64,000 bases of DNA, from contig NZ_WUBI01000001.1 of the NCBI RefSeq assembly GCF_009807035.1, forward strand, positions 2,418,001 through 2,482,000. Direction: 5' to 3'. Of the stretch, positions 26,062 through 34,341 are shown one piece after another. Numbering within the stretch: the first letter of the stretch is position 1; each line of letters begins with the position of its first letter. The position numbers and the translations under genes are program-made. Under the pieces are notes generated by a model. That model was not told where the DNA came from. It saw nothing but the letters and a program-made list of their open reading frames with translations, and did no database searches. This stretch comes from Paenibacillus dendrobii (lineage in GTDB: Bacteria > Bacillota > Bacilli > Paenibacillales > Paenibacillaceae).

Positions 26062-27150
26062 TTATTGCTCATCCTCCGGCTTATCGTCTATAGCTTTTTC
26101 ACCAATTGGGTCAGGCTTTGAACCAGCGTTCAGCCGTTTGCGTTTTTCTGCCGCTTCCTCCTGATGACGTCTTCTCGATTTTCTGACCAGCCAAATGACC
26201 AGCAGCACGATAGCCGCAACGATCAGAATAGGCAGAGAGCCGGATAAGATGACAACGATCCATTGAAGTACGAGCGTGACGACATCGATACTGCCTTGAA
26301 AAGCGCTCGAAGCACGCTTGCCCAGAGGCGTCTGAATGCTCTTCTCCTTCTCTTTGGCCGGCTCTTTAATCTCTTCATAGATCCGGATTTCTACGGTTGA
26401 ATACGACACATTCTGGTTGATATACCGCATTCGTCCCTTGATTTGTTCGATTTCAGTTTGAATACGCTCAAGCTCATTGGCGAAGGAGACCAGATCATTC
26501 GTCTTGGTTGCTTTTTTCATAAACGCCACATACTGCTCCTCCATAACCTGCTTCGCCTTCAATCTGGATTCCAGGTCAACGTATTCCTCCGTTACATCCT
26601 GGCCTTCAATGCTCCGCTGCAAATTAACATGTTTGATTTTCTCAAGGCTGCTCAGAAATGGGGAAAATCCGGTCGCCGGAACTTTAATAACGAATGTGCC
26701 GCCTTTTTCGCTGATGGACTGGGTTTCGCTGAAATTAACGATATATCCACCGGCCAACGCGACCATGTTACGGACTTCTGACTGTGACTGATTGTAATCC
26801 GAAATCTCCATCACAATATTAGCTTTGTACATGAGTTTCTTGTTCAGACCGCTGGACAGGTCCTGGGAATTGAAACCTGATGAAGTCCCTGAAGAGGTTT
26901 GTGAGGAAGAATCGGGAAGCTTGGGTTCTGTACTTGCAGGTGACTCTTGTTTACTTTCGCTCTCTTTCGGAACCGCCTCATTTGTACTGAGAGAAGCCCC
27001 GTCCTCCGCCGTGCTTGCCTGATCCGCTACGGATGTCTCGACGGCCCTCGATTCCGTCCCTGATGCCTTATCCTCCGACCCTGATGAGCAGCCGCTGACC
27101 AGCATCACAATCAGCAATAGAACAGCAAACCATGACCCCCATTTTTTCAT
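26062..27150 (-). CDS. DUF4349 lipoprotein
   Basis: This is an envelope lipoprotein of about 362 residues. MKKWGSWFAVLLLIVMLVSG then Cys is a signal peptide with lipobox. A Ser/Thr/Glu-rich spacer follows (about 25-100). The DUF4349 domain spans about 105-270: it starts LMYKANIVMEISDYNQSQSE, contains a long coiled coil (YVDLESRLKAKQVMEEQYVA) and ends YSTVEIRIYEE. One membrane helix (about 305-325) and a basic tail come last. I choose ATG 27150 with GGGGGG upstream. The two anchors (lipid and helix) suggest it stays at the membrane. Function unknown. Confidence 0.87.
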   Translation of the reverse strand: MKKWGSWFAVLLLIVMLVSGCSSGSEDKASGTESRAVETSVADQASTAEDGASLSTNEAVPKESESKQESPASTEPKLPDSSSQTSSGTSSGFNSQDLSSGLNKKLMYKANIVMEISDYNQSQSEVRNMVALAGGYIVNFSETQSISEKGGTFVIKVPATGFSPFLSSLEKIKHVNLQRSIEGQDVTEEYVDLESRLKAKQVMEEQYVAFMKKATKTNDLVSFANELERIQTEIEQIKGRMRYINQNVSYSTVEIRIYEEIKEPAKEKEKSIQTPLGKRASSAFQGSIDVVTLVLQWIVVILSGSLPILIVAAIVLLVIWLVRKSRRRHQEEAAEKRKRLNAGSKPDPIGEKAIDDKPEDEQ

Positions 27151-27231
27151 AAACAGCCCCCCTGAATTATGGTTATTTTCTCTTATAATTACTAACGAAT
27201 CCATCATTTGGAAGGTTGCAGGTACACAAAA

Positions 27232-27262
27232 AAGCTCCCCGGGAAAATCCCGAAGAGCTTTG
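27232..27262 (-). terminator. Terminator of the SDR gene
   Basis: AGCTCTTCGGGA pairs with TCCCGGGGAGCT on the minus strand, followed by TTTTTT. Confidence 0.7.
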
Positions 27263-27279
27263 CTTCTTATTAAAAGAAA

Positions 27280-28032
27280 TTATCTTGCAGACACGCCGCC
27301 GTCGATGGCAAGCTCAGCGCCAGTGATAAAGGAAGATTCATCGGAAGCCAGGAACAATACGCCTTGCGCGATGTTTTCCGGTTTACCCAAACGAGGGAGC
27401 GGAGTGTTGGACAGGAACCATTTGGTCATGTTGTCATCGGAGAGCAAGTCTTTGGTCATTGGAGTTTCAATATAACCAGGATGGATCGAGTTACAACGGA
27501 TGTTGTCTTGACCGTAATCGATGGCTACGGCTTTGGTCAACATACGAACCGCACCTTTACTAGCGGTGTAAGGACCCGCGCCGTTGCTGCCTGTCAGGCC
27601 AGCGATCGAAGAAATGTTGATGATGGAACCGCCGCCGTTCTTTTGCATGACAGGGATGACATGCTTCAGTCCGAAGAATCCGCCTGTCAGGTTAATCGAC
27701 ATAACCTTGTCCCAATCCTGGGCAGTCGTATCCACGAGCTTCTTAGCCAGAGAAATACCGGCATTATTGACGAGAACGTCGACTTTGCCCCATTTTTTTA
27801 CGGTTTCATCCACGATATGTTGCCACTCTTCTTCAGAAGTCACGTTATGGCGGAACCCAATAGCTTCGCCGCCGTTTTTGTTGATTTCTTCAACGACCTC
27901 ATTGACTTTATCTTCCTGAATGTCGGTCACAACGACCTTTGCTCCTTCTTGAGCCAAAAGCATAGCATCCGCTTTACCCATGCCGCCTGCTGCGCCTGTT
28001 ACGATTGCAACCTTGCCAGATACTCTACCCAT
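27280..28032 (-). CDS. Short-chain dehydrogenase/reductase
   Basis: This is a classical SDR of about 250 residues that binds NAD(P)H in the cytosol. The cofactor motif is TGAAGGMGK (about 12-20), the structural NNAG follows at about 88, Ser is in IINISSIAG (about 141) and the catalytic YTASK lies at about 154-158. D in VVVTDIQEDK (about 37) after strand 2 points to NAD rather than NADP. ATG 28032 has AAGGGAG 9 nt upstream. It is divergent from a TetR gene that probably controls it. A 20-bp motif upstream is identical to one before the aminopeptidase gene, tying it to that regulon. The substrate is unknown. Confidence 0.88.
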   Translation of the reverse strand: MGRVSGKVAIVTGAAGGMGKADAMLLAQEGAKVVVTDIQEDKVNEVVEEINKNGGEAIGFRHNVTSEEEWQHIVDETVKKWGKVDVLVNNAGISLAKKLVDTTAQDWDKVMSINLTGGFFGLKHVIPVMQKNGGGSIINISSIAGLTGSNGAGPYTASKGAVRMLTKAVAIDYGQDNIRCNSIHPGYIETPMTKDLLSDDNMTKWFLSNTPLPRLGKPENIAQGVLFLASDESSFITGAELAIDGGVSAR

Positions 28033-28067
28033 GATCAAAAACTCCCTTCAATTATAAATACTGTGTG

Positions 28068-28125
28068 TTATATAAAATGAAATAAAGCTTGCTCTGCCTA
28101 CATTTCTTTATTCCAATTTATATAG
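28068..28125. promoter_or_regulatory. Repeated regulatory motif, SDR copy (two half sites)
   Basis: TTATATAAAATGAAATAAAG (28068-28087, plus strand) is identical to 36531-36550. It faces CTTTATTCCAATTTATATAG (28106-28125) after an 18-bp gap. Confidence 0.45.
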
Positions 28126-28137
28126 AATGACCTCTTT

Positions 28138-28229
28138 ATTCCGAAATATTTGTACAAATTTTAAGGATCCGGGTACAATATTCCGGAGTCGTGATATAAT
28201 GACTATCATTACGATATTGATTATATCAC
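28138..28229. promoter_or_regulatory. Two inverted repeats between SDR and TetR genes
   Basis: GTGATATAAT (28191-28200) and ATTATATCAC (28220-28229) are a perfect 10-bp inverted repeat with a 19-bp gap. ATTCCGAAATATTTGTAC (28138-28155) and GTACAATATTCCGGAG (28173-28188) form an imperfect inverted repeat. They are candidate operators for the TetR protein. Confidence 0.45.
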
Positions 28230-28394
28230 CACTTCAAAACAATAGCAATGCCATAACATACAGCGAAACAGGATAACATTTACAATTCATTGACTTTCCG
28301 GATTTCGTCTGATAGCATTCTAAAAAATCAAGCGGTACACCAAGCACTGTATTATAATAAGTAAGAATTCTTTTCAGAAGGTCGTGAACGTACT

Positions 28395-29048
28395 ATGGAT
28401 CCAAAAAGCAGATGGGAACAGGAGCGCCAGGAAGCCAAGCAGCAGCGGGAAATCAGCATTGTCGAAGCTGCCGAGCGTGTCTTTGTTAAAAAAGGATTGG
28501 ATAAAGCCACCATGCGCGACATTGCCGCCGAAGAAAATGTAGGCATCGCGACGGTGTTTCGATATTTTCCTAAAAAAGACCGGATCGTCGTTGCCGTGGC
28601 ATCGAGAATTATCGAAATGGAGGTCGAGGCATTCAAGTCGATTTCAGAACGAGCCGAAACAGGGATTCGGAAAATAGAACTGCTATTCGACCACTTTATC
28701 GAGGACACTTCCTCTGCCTATATTAACCGCAACAAGCTAATTGAAGCTTTTGAAAGCTATGCAGCACAGCAGACCGAGCCCCTGGATGGAATTGAGGAAT
28801 ATCATCAGGTGACCCGCAAGGTATACGGCATCTTTAAAAATATTATTCAGGAATGCATCAATGACGGTTCCATCCGTTCCGATATTCCTGTTCACGAGAC
28901 GCTGGCTACGCTGGTGAATGCATTGGGCATGTTCTCCAAAAAGCTGTCGCTTCAGAGCAATATCGTTATGTTTGAGGCTGACCCGGACATGCTCATCCAG
29001 CTTACGATCGTAAAAAATATTTTTTTGGACTATCTGAAGCCACAGTAA
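28395..29048 (+). CDS. TetR-family regulator
   Basis: The 217-residue repressor has an N-terminal HTH at about 20-62 (IVEAAERVFVKKGLDKATMR, then VGIATVFRYFPKKDRIVVAV) and a helical ligand-binding domain of about 150 residues. It begins at ATG 28395 with AGAAGG upstream and ends before a bidirectional terminator. It is divergent from the SDR gene, with paired inverted repeats in between, so control of both genes is likely. The ligand is unknown. Confidence 0.9.
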   Translation: MDPKSRWEQERQEAKQQREISIVEAAERVFVKKGLDKATMRDIAAEENVGIATVFRYFPKKDRIVVAVASRIIEMEVEAFKSISERAETGIRKIELLFDHFIEDTSSAYINRNKLIEAFESYAAQQTEPLDGIEEYHQVTRKVYGIFKNIIQECINDGSIRSDIPVHETLATLVNALGMFSKKLSLQSNIVMFEADPDMLIQLTIVKNIFLDYLKPQ

Positions 29049-29129
29049 ATCGAAATACAAGAGAAACGTCTATCGACGTAATCTCATAAAATACAGACCG
29101 CTTTTGAATGTAGTCTATCATCTTCAAAA

Positions 29130-29174
29130 AAGCCTGCCTCGCCCTGATCTGAAATCAGGAGGAGACAGGCTTTC
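29130..29174. terminator. Bidirectional terminator
   Basis: AAGCCTG and CAGGCTT form the outer arms and CCTGAT/ATCAGG the inner arms. TTTTTTG follows on the minus strand after the aldolase gene, and TTTCATT on the plus strand after the tetR gene. Confidence 0.75.
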
Positions 29175-29201
29175 ATTATGCTATCGTACGTATTCTGCTG
29201 A

Positions 29202-30068
29202 TTAACGGAAGTCGCTTGCGCGTCCGACACAGCCGCAAAGATGCATTTTTTCCATGGCTGCCTTTTTCAACGCTTGCTTTGCAGGCACCATGTATTTACG
29301 CGGATCGTTTTCTTCCGGATTTTCGGCGAAAACCGCTTTGATCGCGTCGGAGAAAATAATGCGCAGTTCCGTGGCTACGTTCATCTTGGCCATGCCAAGC
29401 GATACGGCACGTTTCACCTGCTCCTCAGGAATGCCGGAGCCGCCATGGAGTACGAGAGGTACGCTTACCACATCGGCTATGCGTTTAATACGGTCAAAAT
29501 CGATGTTCGGCGTTCCCTTGTAAATGCCATGTGCCGTTCCGATCGCCGGAGCGAGCGTATGAACGCCTGTGCGTTCCACAAACTCGGCACATTCGGCCGG
29601 ATCAGCCAGCAGCGCGTCTCTTTCATCCACGACGATGTCATCCTCAACGCCGCCCACTTTGCCAAGTTCCGCCTCGACGTTAATGCCGATGGCATTGGCC
29701 GCTTCCACGACCTTCTGTGTCGCTGCCACATTTTCCTCAAAAGGTGAATGGGAAGCATCGATCATGACAGACGTGTAGCCTGCGCGGATGCAGCTCATGA
29801 TCACGTTAAAATCGGAGCAGTGGTCCAAATGCAGTGCGATCGGCACGCTAGAGCGGTTGGCCGCAACCGTTGCCGCTGCAGCGATGTAATCCGCACCCAG
29901 ATGCTTCACCGTACCTACCGTGGACTGAATGATCAGAGGAGATTGCGCTTCCTCTGCCGCCTCAACCACTGCCTGAAGCATTTCTAGCGTATGCACGTTA
30001 AATGCGCCGATGGCATATTTATTTTGTCTTGCAGTTTGCAATAAAGAAGTAGAAGAAACGAGTGCCAT
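29202..30068 (-). CDS. Class II ketose-bisphosphate aldolase (GatY/KbaY/FbaA type)
   Basis: This is a zinc aldolase of 288 residues. HLDHCSD (about 79-85) holds the Zn His and the catalytic Asp, AELGKVGGVEDD (about 132-143) a further conserved Glu, GTAHGIYKG (about 176-184) and LVLHGGSGIP (about 204-213) the other Zn histidines and the phosphate-binding Gly/Ser. Class II aldolases for fructose- and tagatose-bisphosphate are hard to tell apart. Its place after agaS, a DeoR regulator and a ROK kinase favours tagatose-1,6-bisphosphate. AAGGGG precedes ATG 30068. It is the last gene of the agaS operon. Confidence 0.88.
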   Translation of the reverse strand: MALVSSTSLLQTARQNKYAIGAFNVHTLEMLQAVVEAAEEAQSPLIIQSTVGTVKHLGADYIAAAATVAANRSSVPIALHLDHCSDFNVIMSCIRAGYTSVMIDASHSPFEENVAATQKVVEAANAIGINVEAELGKVGGVEDDIVVDERDALLADPAECAEFVERTGVHTLAPAIGTAHGIYKGTPNIDFDRIKRIADVVSVPLVLHGGSGIPEEQVKRAVSLGMAKMNVATELRIIFSDAIKAVFAENPEENDPRKYMVPAKQALKKAAMEKMHLCGCVGRASDFR

Positions 30069-30118
30069 GTGAATTTCCCCTTCATGTTTGGATTTACGAT
30101 AAATGTTAGAAGTGCTTG

Positions 30119-30212
30119 TTTATAAAATGAACTAAAGTTTCACCTTGCTTCCCTTGATTCCACACGGAATACAGGCGAATTGCCTTCCCTTTCTTTAGTT
30201 CAATTTATTTCG
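30119..30212. promoter_or_regulatory. Repeated regulatory motif, aldolase copy (two half sites)
   Basis: CTTTAGTTCATTTTATAAAC (minus strand, 30137-30118) and CTTTAGTTCAATTTATTTCG (plus strand, 30193-30212) are an opposed pair 55 bp apart. The second overlaps the end of the ROK kinase gene. Confidence 0.45.
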
Positions 30213-31188
30213 TTGCGGCGATATGCTTTTGTTTGGCATACATTGCGCTTCCCGTTACACCGGCATCGTCGTTGTTCAAAGCCGTGACCACCTTCAGTTG
30301 GTCCCGGTAATCCGGCAAGATCCGGCTGAATAATTCTTTCTTCAGCGGTGCCAGCAGGCGATCACCAGCCAAAGCGCCGCCGCCGCCCACAATAATCAGT
30401 TCCGGACTGACCATTGACACGGCGTAAGACAAGGCGCGCCCGAGCAAAGTTCCCGCCTTTTCCATAATCAATTTGGCAAATGGATCGTCCAGGTCGTAGG
30501 CACGTGATAAATCCGCTGCGGACAGCTCCTCCAGCTTTTCTCCCGGAAACCAGCTATGAAGAATCGAGGGCTCTCCCGCGCGAAGCGCCTTCTTCGCCTG
30601 ACGCACCATCCCTGAAGCCGAAGCGAAGGTTTCAAGGCATCCCTCCAAACCGCATGGGCATGGATCGGTAAGACCTTCCATCACAATATGCCCGAGCTCT
30701 CCCGACATGTTGCGAAAGCCGTAAAAGAGTGCGCCGTCGTTCACCATGGCGGAGGCAATGCCGGTGCCTACCGTAATGCCAAGTACGTCTTTGTAGCCCT
30801 TGCCCGCTCCATACATGGCTTCCCCGAATACGTATGTGCGTACATCGTTGTCGATATAAACGGGGAGATTCAACCTCGCTTGGAGCCTTTGTACCGCCGG
30901 CAGATTCCGCCAGCCGAGATTGCCCGCGAATCGGGCAATTCCTTCTTCCGGATCAACAAAACCAGGCAGTCCGATGCCTGCTGCGGTGACAGAGATGCCT
31001 GTGCCTGATTGCTCGGCATAGGCAACCGCCGCCTCCTCAATCATGGCCGCGATTTTTTCCAGGACCGAATCCGGCCCCTTCGAGACTTCCGTCGCGCGCT
31101 TGATTTGATACACGACCTCGCCGGAGGAGGTGACCAAACCGCATACAATGTTGGTCCCGCCAACATCCACGCCAGCATATACTTCCAT
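30205..31188 (-). CDS. ROK-family sugar kinase (first copy)
   Basis: This is a cytosolic kinase of 327 residues in the ROK family, which includes glucokinases and N-acetylhexosamine kinases. The phosphate motif DVGGTN (about 8-13), the catalytic Asp in YIDNDVRTYVFGE (about 110), GELGHIVME and the zinc motif CPCGLEGCLE (about 179-188) are all intact. It sits between the DeoR gene and the aldolase in the agaS operon, so an amino sugar or galactose-type hexose is the likely substrate. The ribosome site before ATG 31188 is poor. Confidence 0.9.
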   Translation of the reverse strand: MEVYAGVDVGGTNIVCGLVTSSGEVVYQIKRATEVSKGPDSVLEKIAAMIEEAAVAYAEQSGTGISVTAAGIGLPGFVDPEEGIARFAGNLGWRNLPAVQRLQARLNLPVYIDNDVRTYVFGEAMYGAGKGYKDVLGITVGTGIASAMVNDGALFYGFRNMSGELGHIVMEGLTDPCPCGLEGCLETFASASGMVRQAKKALRAGEPSILHSWFPGEKLEELSAADLSRAYDLDDPFAKLIMEKAGTLLGRALSYAVSMVSPELIIVGGGGALAGDRLLAPLKKELFSRILPDYRDQLKVVTALNNDDAGVTGSAMYAKQKHIAATK

Positions 31189-31246
31189 CCTTACACCCGC
31201 CCTGCATTCATCAATTTTATTGCAATCAAGAAGATGAATAATGATA

Positions 31247-31266
31247 ACTTACTTCATATTATTTAG
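31247..31266 (+). promoter_or_regulatory. Repeated regulatory motif, single half site at the end of the DeoR gene
   Basis: AACTTACTTCATATTATTTAG-type sequence shares the 14-mer TTCATATTATTTAG with the hydrolase copy (24395-24408). It lies just before the first ROK kinase gene. Confidence 0.3.
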
Positions 31267-32053
31267 CGGTCCCGGTCACGAAGACGTTCACTTGCTCCGA
31301 CGTCAGACGTGCACGGAGCTCATCTCCAGGCTCTTCATCGGTTATGATTCCGTATAGGGCCGTGACTGGAGCTACCTGGAACAAAGAATTGCGCCCGGCC
31401 TTGGTATGGTCAAATACGGCGATCGTCCGTTCCGTCCGTTTCATCATCAATTTGGCCGTATTTGCCTCCAGTTCCGAGTACGTGCTGACTCCTTGCTCCA
31501 CTGAAAAGCCGTCAATACCCATGAACATCGTGTGGATGTTCAGTGCTTCCAGCGTCCGCTCGGCAAGCGGCCCGCACAGCTCGAAGTTCTTGCTGCGAAG
31601 CATGCCGCCGGTAAGCACCACTTGTACATCCTCATTTTCAGACAATTCCATCGCTATGTTGACCGCGTTGGTCACGACGGTGATATTGCGGCGGTTTTTA
31701 AGCGCTCTGGCGATCAAATAGGTCGTCGTACCGCCCGTTAAACCAATCACATCCCCTTCTTGCACAAGGGATGCCGCAAGCTGCGCAATGCTCTCTTTTT
31801 CCCGGTAGAACTTGTTTTGCTTTTCGTGAAATGGAATCTCCCTTCCGGAGACCAGCCCTGCAGGCTTCGCTCCACCGCCCATCGTCCGGATCACCCGACC
31901 TGCCTTTTCCAAAGCTTCCAGGTCCCGTCTGGCAGTAGCCTCCGAACATTCAAAATGCTGGATGACCTCCTGAAGAGAAATAGAACCGTACTGTAGGATA
32001 TATTCATATATTTGTTCCTGACGTTCTTCTTTCGACCCATTTCGTTCACGCAA
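31259..32053 (-). CDS. DeoR-family regulator (AgaR-like)
   Basis: This is a 264-residue sugar-phosphate-responsive repressor. The N-terminal DeoR HTH is QIYEYILQYGSISLQEVIQH followed by CSEATARRDLEALEKAGRVI. The C-terminal DeoRC sensor has GLTGGTTTYLIARAL and VVLTGGMLRSKNFELCGPLA, the usual phosphate-sugar pocket text. I accept TTG 32053 because AAAGGAGCG lies about 10 nt upstream. It follows agaS by 21 bp. The repeated CTTTA-TTCAT sites recall the TTTC-rich operators of proteobacterial AgaR, so it is the leading candidate to bind them. Confidence 0.9.
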   Translation of the reverse strand: MRERNGSKEERQEQIYEYILQYGSISLQEVIQHFECSEATARRDLEALEKAGRVIRTMGGGAKPAGLVSGREIPFHEKQNKFYREKESIAQLAASLVQEGDVIGLTGGTTTYLIARALKNRRNITVVTNAVNIAMELSENEDVQVVLTGGMLRSKNFELCGPLAERTLEALNIHTMFMGIDGFSVEQGVSTYSELEANTAKLMMKRTERTIAVFDHTKAGRNSLFQVAPVTALYGIITDEEPGDELRARLTSEQVNVFVTGTAK

Positions 32054-32074
32054 AACTGTCTCGCTCCTTTGAAA

Positions 32075-33136
32075 TTAGATTTTGACCACTTGGGTCAAAT
32101 TCCGCGGGCTGTCCGGATTTCTACCTTCCCGCAAGGCTGTGTAATAACCGATATATTGAACCAGCGGCATATTGAGGGCCGCTCTGGCTTCATCGCTGAG
32201 ATTTTTTCCACCCGTGGCAAAGACCAGATCCGCAAAGGAAGTATCTTCTCCCGCTTCAGCCGTCACAATCACCACATATGCGCCGTATTCCTTCATTTCC
32301 TGCGCCACTTTCACTTCATAGGCTCTGGCATTCTCGGACAGGAACAGGCATACCATCGTGCCAGGCTCCACAACCGATTTAGGACCATGCCGGAATTCCA
32401 TTGTACCAAAGCTTTCCGTCCAGACACAGGACATTTCTTTTAATTTCAGGCAAGCTTCTTGAGCCAGACCGTTATATGCGCCCATGCCAAGATAGATGAA
32501 CTTGTTCAGCTCGGGATGCCCGTCAATAACCGATTTGGCTTCCGCATCGCCCTTGGCCACAATATTCTTGCTGAGCTCAAGCACTTCCTTCAGCTCGGTA
32601 AGATAGGCATCGCTTCCCGCCGCTTTCGCCATGGCTGCCTGCACCATGAAGGTCATGCTGCTGAAAGATTTCGTCATGACGGTGCTTTTTTCCTTGCCCA
32701 GCGGTGATACGAGACACGGCACATTCTTCGCCATGGTGCTGTCTTCATCGCAAGTCACGCCGCAAGTCGTCCAGCCGGCAAGATCCTTCACGGAATCCAG
32801 GGCCAGGATCACTTCGGATGATTCTCCGGAACGGGAAATGCCGACGAGCAGCACTTCTTTCTTCGCTGCAACCGCCTGCTCTCTAAACAGATAGATTTCG
32901 GAAGAAGGATGCGCGCTTGCGCTCTTTCCTGTCCATTTGCGGAAAGTGCTTGCCGCTGTCAACGCTAGATAGTAAGAGGTCCCTGATCCGATAAAAAGCA
33001 CCTCATCATATTTATCGCTCTTAAAAAATTGATCTACCCAATCCTGTTGCTGCTCAAGCTGCTTCCAAGCGGCCGCAAGTGCTTCGCTTTGGCCTCCAAT
33101 TTCCGGATACGTCAATACGCCATACTGTTCTGACAC
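32075..33136 (-). CDS. agaS: AgaS-type SIS-domain isomerase/deaminase
   Basis: This is a cytosolic protein of 353 residues with two SIS sugar-phosphate domains. FIGSGTSYYLALTAA (about 49-63) and LLVGISRSGESSEV (about 96-109) form the first domain's binding loops; IYLGMGAYNGLAQEACLKLK and ESFGTMEFRHGPKSVV lie in the second. This set is typical of AgaS, which deaminates and isomerises galactosamine-6-phosphate to tagatose-6-phosphate. I start at GTG 33136; a longer in-frame run to 33481 overlaps another gene and has no family sequence. It heads the operon agaS-deoR-ROK-aldolase behind a strong promoter with an internal palindrome. Confidence 0.88.
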   Translation of the reverse strand: MSEQYGVLTYPEIGGQSEALAAAWKQLEQQQDWVDQFFKSDKYDEVLFIGSGTSYYLALTAASTFRKWTGKSASAHPSSEIYLFREQAVAAKKEVLLVGISRSGESSEVILALDSVKDLAGWTTCGVTCDEDSTMAKNVPCLVSPLGKEKSTVMTKSFSSMTFMVQAAMAKAAGSDAYLTELKEVLELSKNIVAKGDAEAKSVIDGHPELNKFIYLGMGAYNGLAQEACLKLKEMSCVWTESFGTMEFRHGPKSVVEPGTMVCLFLSENARAYEVKVAQEMKEYGAYVVIVTAEAGEDTSFADLVFATGGKNLSDEARAALNMPLVQYIGYYTALREGRNPDSPRNLTQVVKI

Positions 33137-33187
33137 TAAATATCCACCCCAGTCGTTAATAATGTATTGATGACGCGTTATAATGAC

Positions 33188-33216
33188 ATTATATTTCACT
33201 GATGTGAAATATTCAA
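33188..33216 (-). promoter_or_regulatory. agaS promoter with palindromic operator in the spacer
   Basis: On the minus strand: TTGAAT (33216-33211), a 17-bp spacer and a perfect TATAAT (33193-33188). The palindrome ATATTTCAC-TGAT-GTGAAATAT (33191-33212) fills the spacer and overlaps both boxes, a classic repressor position. Confidence 0.7.
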
Positions 33217-33269
33217 TCATATATATGAAAAATAATTGCAAAATATTTAGAGCTATCTTGTCATATTCA

Positions 33270-33310
33270 AAAAAAAGAGATGCTGGCAAGTTATGATAAC
33301 TTACCGCATC
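33270..33310 (-). terminator. Terminator of the peptide/ROK operon
   Basis: GATGC..AAGTTAT and ATAACTT..GCATC (33279-33310) form a long stem, followed by TTTTTTTT on the minus strand. It separates the ROK kinase gene from the agaS operon. Confidence 0.75.
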
Positions 33311-33347
33311 CCTTTGGATTATTCGATTTCTCTCCTGTAGTATTGCT

Positions 33348-34334
33348 TTATTGATGATCAACAAATAACGCCGCAGCCCCGATGATACCCACATCGTCTT
33401 TGAGTTCTGCCGGTTTGATCTTACATGTTCCCCGGTAGGGTTCCATGACCAATTCCTCGGTCTTCTTAAGCAGCGGTTCAAAGAAGGCCGCTCCCGCTCT
33501 GCTGACGCCGCCGCCGATCACGATGCAATCCGGATTAAAGCTATGAATGATATTCGCAAGCCCCAGTCCGGTATAGTGAATGACCTGCTCCAATGTTGCG
33601 TTGGCCAGTTCATCCCCCATGCCTGCAGCCTGGAACACGTGCTTGGCACTCACGGGAACGCCTTCTGCAGCTGCCAGAGTGGTCATTTGCGAGGCTGCTG
33701 CCGACTCGGCAATCGCCTCATTCGCGATACGGGCAATTGCCGTTCCGGAAGCATAGGTTTCCCAGCAGCCCCGCTGACCGCAACCGCATAATGCTCCCCC
33801 GGGATCAATAACGGTATGCCCGAGTTCACCTGCAAAGGAGCTTGTTCCAAGGAACAGCCTTCCGTCCAGTACAAGACCAGAACCAATTCCCGTGCTCAGA
33901 GTCACGTAAACCATACTTTGCGATCCTCGTCCCGCTCCATATACATATTCGCCCCAAGCGGCGGCATTCGCATCGTTAATCAAACGTACCGAAATACCTA
34001 ACCTTTTCTCTAGCTCCGATTGCAAGGAGATACCATCCCAGTCCGGCAAATTGACTCCATTCAGAATAACGCCGTTTTTGCTGTCCACCATGCCCGGCGA
34101 AGCCACACCAACGCCGGCGATCTCATGCTGTCCGCGGACTTCTTCAATGGTATCCACGATGGTTGAGATGACTTCCTTCGAGCTTTGGAGTCCCGCAGTC
34201 GCCTTCTGGCTTCGAGCCAGAAGGCCGCCGTCCTGATCCAGCATCCCCGTTGCAATCTTGGTTCCACCCAAGTCCACACCGATAACCGCTCTGTTCTCTT
34301 TTTTCATTGTTGTATTCACCACAATAGTCATCAT
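33348..34334 (-). CDS. ROK-family glucokinase-like kinase (second copy)
   Basis: This 328-residue ROK kinase has GVDLGGTK (phosphate loop), LINDANAAAWGEYVYGAGRG with the catalytic Asp, GELGHTVIDPGGALCGCGQR and the zinc motif CGCGQRGCWE. These features are closest to glucokinase (GlkA/GlcK type), though such kinases can act on N-acetylhexosamines. It follows cutC by 7 bp and ends the large operon. The start is uncertain: ATG 34334 follows the cutC stop immediately, while ATG 34307 gives a more usual N-terminus (MKKENRAVIG). Confidence 0.9.
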   Translation of the reverse strand: MMTIVVNTTMKKENRAVIGVDLGGTKIATGMLDQDGGLLARSQKATAGLQSSKEVISTIVDTIEEVRGQHEIAGVGVASPGMVDSKNGVILNGVNLPDWDGISLQSELEKRLGISVRLINDANAAAWGEYVYGAGRGSQSMVYVTLSTGIGSGLVLDGRLFLGTSSFAGELGHTVIDPGGALCGCGQRGCWETYASGTAIARIANEAIAESAAASQMTTLAAAEGVPVSAKHVFQAAGMGDELANATLEQVIHYTGLGLANIIHSFNPDCIVIGGGVSRAGAAFFEPLLKKTEELVMEPYRGTCKIKPAELKDDVGIIGAAALFVDHQ

Positions 34335-34341
34335 TATTTAT

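Noticed and set aside
33137..33481. N-terminal extension of agaS
   Set aside because: It crosses the agaS promoter and a terminator and enters the ROK kinase gene.
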